Below, piece by piece: positions 61,101-64,000 of a stretch of DNA of 64,000 nucleotides (position 1 is its first letter; each line of letters begins with the position of its first letter). The stretch spans positions 2,576,459 through 2,640,458 of the forward strand of contig SCFE01000016.1 in assembly GCA_004352715.1 (NCBI GenBank). The letters are read 5' to 3'. The translations under genes were made by a program, and so were the position numbers. The DNA comes from Hofstenia miamia. Lineage: Eukaryota > Xenacoelomorpha > Acoela. Under the pieces are notes generated by a model, which worked only from the letters and a program-made list of their open reading frames with translations, was not told the DNA's origin and made no database searches.

Positions 61101-61326
61101 TACTATATCAACCTCTGTCATTGTTTTTGAGTTAACAGGTCAAATATCACATGGACTTCCGGTCCTGGTATGATTAAGTTTAACAATTGATGCATTGTTG
61201 TGGTTTTTAGATCGCAGTATTGCTCTCCAACATTGTTTCACAGTGTTTACAGCCTTCTATTTACGATAGTATTATTCAAATCAACAAGCTGCCTTACTTG
61301 CCTGATATTGGCGTCGCTGCTAGTGC
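39377..61326 (+). CDS. clc-2-like: ClC-2-like voltage-gated chloride channel gene, 15 exons, 3' end not in window
   Basis: Coding exons: 39377-39451, 44598-44733, 46655-46786, 49245-49373, 49414-49547, 55715-55871, 57089-57214, 58257-58344, 58388-58486, 58568-58652, 58693-58842, 58884-58953, 59079-59189, 61070-61167, 61211-61326. They total 1706 nt (568 codons plus 2 nt) and all phases agree. The product is an integral membrane protein of the ClC family, which works as a homodimer. Selectivity motifs are GSGIPE, GKEGPF (gating Glu kept) and [13 protein letters not shown] has Val where exchangers carry the proton Glu, so a channel rather than an antiporter is expected. The start FEFEQTV...GMY parallels the YEQTLMYGRY start of ClC-2. 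The C-terminal CBS domains normal for this subfamily have not been located. Confidence 0.93.
40017..41016. other. 1000-N assembly gap in TA repeat
   Basis: Flanked on both sides by TA microsatellite (39994-40016 and 41017-41044). Confidence 0.95.
42092..43091. other. 1000-N assembly gap in TA repeat
   Basis: Flanked by TA microsatellite on both sides (42066-42091 and 43092-43126). Confidence 0.95.
43129..44170 (+). mobile_element. Tc1/mariner-type transposon, internally deleted and inactive
   Basis: Terminal inverted repeats CAGTACTGGCCAAAAGTTTG on the left and the complement of CAAACTTTTGGCCCGTAC on the right, placed in TA repeats, as the TA target of this superfamily predicts. The right end seems to lack two terminal bases. 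The element is about 1.04 kb, shorter than a full Tc1 (about 1.3-1.6 kb). Confidence 0.9.
43300..44020 (+). pseudogene. Tc1-type transposase remnant
   Basis: An N-terminal DNA-binding part can be traced from about 43303 ([13 protein letters not shown]) with frameshifts. Then a deletion leads to the catalytic part at 43568-43843: MFSDETV supplies the first Asp, the block NGAPCHSAK has Asn in place of the second Asp (families read DNAPCH or DGAPCH), and [10 protein letters not shown] carries the acidic third position. A stop at 43843 replaces the usual Trp. C-terminal reading continues to about 44020. Not functional. Confidence 0.85.
44170..44420. other. TA repeat with 205-N gap
   Basis: TA repeat on both sides of N at 44185-44389. 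This gap is not a round number, so its size was probably estimated from read pairs. Confidence 0.9.
44598..44733 (+). CDS. clc-2-like: Chloride channel exon 2
   Basis: Cytosolic N-terminus: [18 protein letters not shown], then Gln/Asp-rich sequence to FCPNHLC. Acceptor tttag, donor gtaaca, ends in phase 1. An in-frame ATG at 44606 offers an alternative start if exon 1 is not used. Confidence 0.85.
44734..46654. other. Chloride channel intron 2
   Basis: 1.9 kb holding a hAT-like MITE near its 3' end (45949-46506). Nothing else recognised. Confidence 0.6.
45949..46506. mobile_element. hAT-like MITE, family 1
   Basis: 558 bp with inverted ends TAGAGCTTTGCGGGACC and the complement of GGTCCCACAAAGCTCTA. 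The 8-bp flanks ATATATTT and GTATATTT differ at one base, as expected for a hAT target duplication. GC-rich subterminal GGGACC/GGTACC words recur at both ends. No transposase. Confidence 0.75.
46655..46786 (+). CDS. clc-2-like: Chloride channel exon 3 (first membrane helix)
   Basis: Encodes [20 protein letters not shown], the GEDWIFLxLLGxLMALxSWxMD block at helix B of ClC-1/2 channels. Acceptor ctag, donor gtatgt, phase 1. Confidence 0.92.
47154..47745. repeat. 266-bp direct duplication flanking a 58-bp linker bounded by single Ns
   Basis: 47154-47419 and 47480-47745 appear identical; between them are N, 58 bp of unrelated sequence (47421-47478), and N. Same design as 11536-12085. Confidence 0.85.
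48008..48063. repeat. ATT trinucleotide microsatellite
   Basis: About 18 perfect units. On the minus strand it is an AAT tail at the 3' end of the adjacent LINE. Confidence 0.9.
48111..48776 (-). pseudogene. LINE endonuclease C-terminal domain
   Basis: 221 codons, open apart from one N codon (48593). [15 protein letters not shown] followed by VIDIAVP has the PD...D core of the PD-(D/E)XK restriction-like nuclease found at the C-terminus of R2/R4/NeSL/Hero LINEs. The C-terminal tail [11 protein letters not shown]...[12 protein letters not shown] is also seen in such animal LINE proteins. No catalytic polymerase part is present, so the piece cannot move by itself. This is the best-preserved transposon ORF in the window. 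Confidence 0.7.
49000..49104 (-). repeat. tRNA-like SINE-type head
   Basis: On the minus strand TAGCCCAGTTGG (49084-49095) fits the tRNA A-box consensus TRGCNNARYNGG exactly, and a second similar block TAGCTCAGAGGG follows about 65 bp downstream. No good B box is seen. It could be a SINE head joined to a LINE tail, or part of the LINE 5' region. Confidence 0.35.
49105..49151. repeat. ATT trinucleotide microsatellite
   Basis: About 15 units on the other side of the LINE fragment. Confidence 0.9.
49245..49373 (+). CDS. clc-2-like: Chloride channel exon 4
   Basis: Encodes [20 protein letters not shown] and the approach to GSGIP. Acceptor tttag, donor gtaggt, phase 1. Confidence 0.95.
49414..49547 (+). 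CDS. clc-2-like: Chloride channel exon 5 (GSGIP and GKE)
   Basis: Begins in [20 protein letters not shown], the first chloride-coordinating loop, and ends at GLPIGKE, leaving the gating Glu as the last codon. It follows a 40-nt intron. The donor gtccac is weak. Confidence 0.95.
49946..50195. mobile_element. piggyBac-like MITE with TTAA target
   Basis: TTAA then CCCTTTCAAC on the left, GTTGAAAGGG then TTAA on the right: perfect 10-bp inverted ends and the TTAA duplication of the piggyBac superfamily. The unit is 242 bp plus target. Inside, TGGTACATATATGTACCA is a perfect 18-bp palindrome at the left end, and GGTAAATATATGTACC is a near copy about 65 bp further on. Confidence 0.8.
50752..51316. 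mobile_element. MITE with 3-bp TTA target, PIF/Harbinger-like
   Basis: Inverted ends AGGTGTGTTTACAGCTTATC and the complement of GATAAGCTCTAAACCCACCT, extending to about 27 bp with two mismatches, flanked by TTA on both sides (50752-50754 and 51314-51316). It is 559 bp with no transposase. The motif GCTGTAAAC recurs at least four times inside, like subterminal transposase-binding repeats. Confidence 0.7.
52495..52732. repeat. 60-bp tandem repeat, about four copies
   Basis: Three to four copies are identical; the last diverges at its end. The unit length is divisible by three and one minus frame is open through all copies, producing a repeated [20 protein letters not shown] peptide, but nothing suggests it is translated. 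Confidence 0.92.
53299..53506. repeat. 52-bp tandem repeat, four copies
   Basis: Four copies start at 53299, 53351, 53403 and 53455 and differ at two or three bases; a partial fifth begins at 53507. Confidence 0.92.
54041..54361. mobile_element. Helentron-associated (HINE/Helitron-like) element
   Basis: The left end has TATATAAAGGGCAATATGTG, a TG repeat, then TTTGTCCGCCAATAACTC. The right end has GAGCGAAGCACGGGTCAAAT and finishes in CAGCTAGT. This layout (microsatellite in the 5' part, GC-rich pseudo-hairpin and CTAG end, no target duplication) is typical of non-autonomous Helentrons in animals. 321 bp, no ORF. Confidence 0.55.
55297..55589. mobile_element. Possible hAT-like MITE
   Basis: Ends CAATGTTGGAACCGGGC and the complement of GGCAGGCTTTCAATACTG are similar but imperfect. 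The 8-bp flanks CTGATAAG and TTGATAAT agree at six positions. GTGCCGTGC words occur near both ends. Weak assignment. Confidence 0.4.
55715..55871 (+). CDS. clc-2-like: Chloride channel exon 6
   Basis: Starts [17 protein letters not shown], completing the GKEGP motif, then [20 protein letters not shown] and FAAPVG. Acceptor ttag, donor gtttgt, phase 1. Confidence 0.97.
57089..57214 (+). CDS. clc-2-like: Chloride channel exon 7
   Basis: Encodes [20 protein letters not shown], with Val after IE where antiporters have the proton Glu. Donor gtgagt, phase 1. It is preceded by 1.2 kb of intron with no recognised feature. Confidence 0.97.
58257..58344 (+). CDS. clc-2-like: Chloride channel exon 8
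   Basis: Encodes [19 protein letters not shown] and the start of the next helix ([10 protein letters not shown]). Acceptor ttttag, donor gtacgt, phase 2. The 1.0-kb intron before it holds no recognised feature. Confidence 0.93.
58388..58486 (+). CDS. clc-2-like: Chloride channel exon 9
   Basis: Encodes [19 protein letters not shown], the GGALFVYLNRK block of ClC-2. It follows a 43-nt intron ending ccag, one of only two CAG acceptors in the gene. Phase 2. Confidence 0.95.
58568..58652 (+). CDS. clc-2-like: Chloride channel exon 10
   Basis: Encodes [20 protein letters not shown] then LGRFMAGD, the LTFPPGxGQFMAG block. Phase 0 end, donor gtaagc. Confidence 0.96.
58693..58842 (+). CDS. clc-2-like: Chloride channel exon 11
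   Basis: Encodes the extracellular loop with [12 protein letters not shown] and the start of the next helix, [13 protein letters not shown]. It is preceded by a 40-nt intron (acceptor tcag). NFT is a possible glycosylation site. Confidence 0.93.
58884..58953 (+). CDS. clc-2-like: Chloride channel exon 12
   Basis: Encodes [20 protein letters not shown], with the third selectivity motif GxFxP as GVFVP. It follows a 41-nt intron. Phase 1. Confidence 0.96.
59079..59189 (+). CDS. clc-2-like: Chloride channel exon 13
   Basis: Encodes [19 protein letters not shown] through [11 protein letters not shown]. Acceptor tttag, donor gtcagt, phase 1. Confidence 0.97.
59190..61069. other. Chloride channel intron 13
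   Basis: 1.9 kb containing the broken foldback element (59685-60030), a G tract near 60122-60130 and otherwise unremarkable AT-rich DNA. The ORFs at 60416-60637 (plus) and 60756-60983 (minus) have no known domain. Confidence 0.6.
59685..60030. mobile_element. 63-bp-arm foldback (MITE-like) with 50-N gap and duplicated flank
   Basis: 59759-59821 (AGGCCACGGTTAGACTACG...) is the exact reverse complement of 59968-60030. At the inner side AACGCCAA, loop GATAA, TTGGCGTT closes the hairpin. The flank 59685-59766 is repeated at 59872-59953 around a 50-N gap, so the assembly counted it twice. The true sequence is probably a single hairpin of two 63-nt arms with a 5-nt loop. Confidence 0.85.
61070..61167 (+). 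CDS. clc-2-like: Chloride channel exon 14
   Basis: Encodes [20 protein letters not shown] then [13 protein letters not shown], the GAAAxxGxVTHTxSxxVIxxELTGQ block. Donor gtatga, phase 0. Confidence 0.97.
61211..61326 (+). CDS. clc-2-like: Chloride channel exon 15 (last one found)
   Basis: Encodes [20 protein letters not shown] and [11 protein letters not shown], the last membrane helix and the KKLPYLPDL linker that leads into the CBS region. Donor gtaagt, phase 2, so another coding exon must follow. Confidence 0.96.
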
Positions 61327-61344
61327 GTAAGTGCAACTTTCACC

Positions 61345-61823
61345 TAGGGCTCTGTGAGTAGGGATATTTTACTTCGAGTTGGGTCGGGTCAGTCTTTTAA
61401 AATTCGAGTCGAGTCCCAGAACGATAAGATAAATTTTAGCAGTTACGTTTGTAATTGGCTAAGAATTAGGAATTAATTATAGTATATAGTAGTATATAGA
61501 CATAGCAATGAGGTTTTAGCATAACTCTTAGAAATAATTAGCATGTGAAATTTTTTATTTGATTTTGTTTTCGGCAGGGATAGAGTACCAATGTAATATA
61601 AATCAATTCTAACAGTTTGGTGTTAGTTGCGATCATTCGCTACACAATATGCCTAAAAGAAATTTTTGTAGAATAGCTTTTCAATCAAAAAATTATATAT
61701 ATATTTTTTTCAATTAGGCAAACAGGATATGTACTCTTCAATACCAAATCAACAAAACTCAATTTGACTCGACCCCACTCAAAGACTGTTGATGATTAAA
61801 TTTCGAGTACTCGCAAGGCCCTA
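61345..61823. mobile_element. hAT-like MITE with perfect 8-bp target duplication
   Basis: Ends TAGGGCTCTGTGAGTA and the complement of TACTCGCAAGGCCCTA, flanked by CTTTCACC on both sides (61337-61344 and 61824-61831). 479 bp, no transposase. The ends resemble the MITE at 45949, so both may use one transposase. It lies 18 bp after exon 15. Confidence 0.85.
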
Positions 61824-61831
61824 CTTTCACC

Positions 61832-64000
61832 TTTTTCAAAATCCAAAGGCTTTGGTGCATTCAACTTTTTCCTTAAATTTCATAAGCCACTAATTATAAC
61901 AATTTTTTGATATTAAGTCTTTGTTTTGTTTAATGCCACAGTCACTGCGATTTAACACCGGCATTCTCGCAATTCTTTGAACAACCGAAATAACCCATTT
62001 TTAGTTTTTACATCCGGAAAATATTAAGATCAAATTGTAGTTATATTTAATGCAGTTAGCGATCATATTCGACACATTTCGAAATTTTGTTCAGTCCCTA
62101 CCCGGGCTTCTAAGTTTGGCCTGATTCGCCCCAAAAAACCAGTTTTTATTGTAAAAACTGTTTTGTGTTCGTCATTACAGCCGCATTTGACCTCATGCAG
62201 TCATACCGATTGTCACCGAAGGCTTTCCTTGACTGCTTTAGTTTAATCGGGTTCCCATTAAATTGTTATGCTTGATTGCTTCTTTGTTTTGAATTAGTTC
62301 GCTTATGTGATAAATTAGTAAATCTTTGTTTTCTATTCGATCGTTTGTTTGCCTTTACTTAAGTTTGTCAACTCTTACGTACACTTCTCAAACTTCTACT
62401 CGATAAATTCAATGCTAAACCGTTTTATGCCGCATTTAGCTTATAGTCGATTTAGTTTATTTCTGTGTGTGATTTATAATTTAAATTTCACGAGTTGATC
62501 TTACTGCTTTAAATGAAAATACAATCAGGGGCTGCATAGTTCAGCCCCTACCACCAAATTTCGACTTAGAGATTCCTTTGCGAATGTAGTAATTCAATCT
62601 TTAAAAGAATTTAGTTAAAAATTTTTAATCAAAAACATTGTTTTCATTTTTTGAAGCGTGGAGTCACACTTTTGAATAAATTGTCATCCAAATCTGATTT
62701 TACTAGAAGTTCTTTGGATGAGAAAATTGTCATTTTTTAATGGAATTTCTATTTAAAATAGTCATTTTTTAATGGAATTTCTATTTAAAATAGTCATTTT
62801 TTAATGGAATTTCTATTTAAAATAGTCATTGTTTCTAACATTGGCGCAGCTCTCACTCTACCCAGCTGATGTCCTGGATATAATCAGACAAGATTTTTTG
62901 AAATCAAGATATTGCGCGATTCTTTTGGACAAAATAAGACAACAAGAAGGAACTAGGTGGCGTAGCTGTGCGTTATGGACGACGTCGTTTTGTGGAACAG
63001 AATGATTTAATGCTCATTCGTTTGCTATGCCCTACGTCACAGGTGTGATAGCTGAAGTGAAGTTACGAGTGTTATTACAGTTGAACATCATTATACACTA
63101 TGATTCAAATCAGAGTTCTCAAATCCTACTCGATTTCGGATAGGGTTCGGATTTGTTTTTAGTTGTCGGATCGGGAAGGTCAGGACTGGATATATTTTGG
63201 CTTGGGTTTCATGTTCCAAGCTCATACTCGATGAGAACTCGGCTTCAGATCTATTGAATTTTCCTCAAGGGCTTTGACATGCTTGATAGGGCTGAGAATT
63301 TTAATGTTGGTGTAAAGTCTTACGATTTCCATCAAATTCAAAGAGAGATTCACAAAAAATTCGTACTTCATCAATATGGTGGTTGTCACCATCTGTTGTC
63401 GAAAAGAAATTTCTTTTAGTATTCATTAGCCTTCTAGCTACCATGGTAGTGTTTATGGTCGATGAAACCAAATAAGGATTACGTAAACAAATATTTCAGT
63501 TGTGTTCCTCAAAAAACCCGATTTAGATTTTGATAAATATTTATTAAATTTACTTTAGGACGAGACACATTTTCTAAGCAAAATTCAACTAATAATGTGC
63601 AGCATGTTGTAAAACTAAAGCATTTTGAAAACAAGCACAAAATATTTATATTTTCGATGTATTTTTTTACATTATACCTCATTGAACGAACAGTTACAAC
63701 ATCCCATCCGAGTTTGAACTTGATCCAATAACATATGGTGTTCCATTGCGGAAGAAGATGTAACATCTTAATAATCAATTGCATCCTTTATATACTTATT
63801 TCATTAAATTTTCAGAGCATAACAACAATCCAAAATATCAATGAAGATTTCACTCTCCATTATTGAGAACTGAGGTTTTGCTAATACGGTGATTTTCAAT
63901 GAACATTATATCGTCATTTTAAGAAATTCAGCTATTGTTGACATACAGTTCCATGAACACTGATTACTTTTTGGAACTGAGTACACAATTATGTTAGTTT
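61832..64000. other. Region downstream of chloride channel exon 15
   Basis: I searched for an exon in phase 2 encoding a CBS start (VxDxMV-like) and found none that convinced me. A short reading from 61942 after a gccacag acceptor ends in TAA within 18 codons. A 32-bp triplicate lies at 62729-62825. The 91-codon minus ORF at 63509-63784 has no domain signature. Confidence 0.4.
62729..62825. repeat. 32-bp tandem repeat, three copies
   Basis: Three identical copies of a unit beginning GTCATTTTTTAATGGAATTT. Confidence 0.9.

Noticed and set aside
61942-61993. Possible last exon of the chloride channel
   Set aside because: Acceptor and phase fit, but 17 residues without homology are not enough to call it; kept only as a question in the findings.
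63110-63260. Possible short inverted-repeat element (GAGTTCTC...GAGAACTC)
   Set aside because: Ends match over only about 8 bp and no target duplication could be defined.

Overview
The window looks like AT-rich nuclear DNA of an invertebrate animal. It holds two recognisable protein-coding genes, both split by introns and both unfinished at a window edge, and a large load of transposons. The shortest introns are about 40 nt, next to introns of 5-6 kb. Most intron ends read TTTAG rather than CAG. There are Tc1, hAT-like, piggyBac-like and Helitron-like elements, LINEs and Ty3/gypsy retrotransposons. A worm, plausibly a nematode of a lineage that keeps DNA methylation, fits best, but the sequence alone does not prove it. 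I see no bacterial-type operons, CRISPR arrays or rRNA.

Layout. 1-7228: gene-poor DNA, probably the first intron of the left gene; it holds a 1000-N gap, TA microsatellite and a decayed LINE. 7229-7951 (minus): first coding exon of a cyclin-G-associated-kinase (GAK/AAK1 family) gene, carrying most of the kinase domain. 7952-15849: non-coding DNA with a 1-kb tandem duplication, one unknown ORF and an N-bounded duplication. 15850-39168: a transposon block. It has nine LTR copies of one Ty3/gypsy family (labelled A-I here), a decayed plus-strand gag-pol copy (25.4-30.7 kb), and a minus-strand copy (30.7-38.6 kb) with a tRNA-Trp primer site, polypurine tract, integrase and a long unidentified third ORF. 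Much of this block has almost no CpG, while the best-preserved LTRs inside it are CpG-rich.

39377-61326 (plus): a ClC-2-like chloride channel gene with 15 exons whose phases all agree. It starts 208 bp after the last LTR fragment and covers the N-terminus through the last membrane helices, about 568 codons. The C-terminal CBS region was not found before the window ends. Its introns carry a Tc1 element, MITEs with identifiable target-site duplications, a LINE with a restriction-like endonuclease, a Helentron-like element, minisatellites and a perfect 63-bp foldback that broke the assembly.

The two host genes have unrelated known jobs (clathrin uncoating/trafficking and chloride conductance) and lie 31 kb apart on opposite strands, so nothing suggests they work together. 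I did not find a clearly new biological system. The most unusual items are the third ORF of the minus-strand retroelement, the CpG-free domain with its series of LTRs in different states of CpG decay, and the TAG-dominated splice acceptors.
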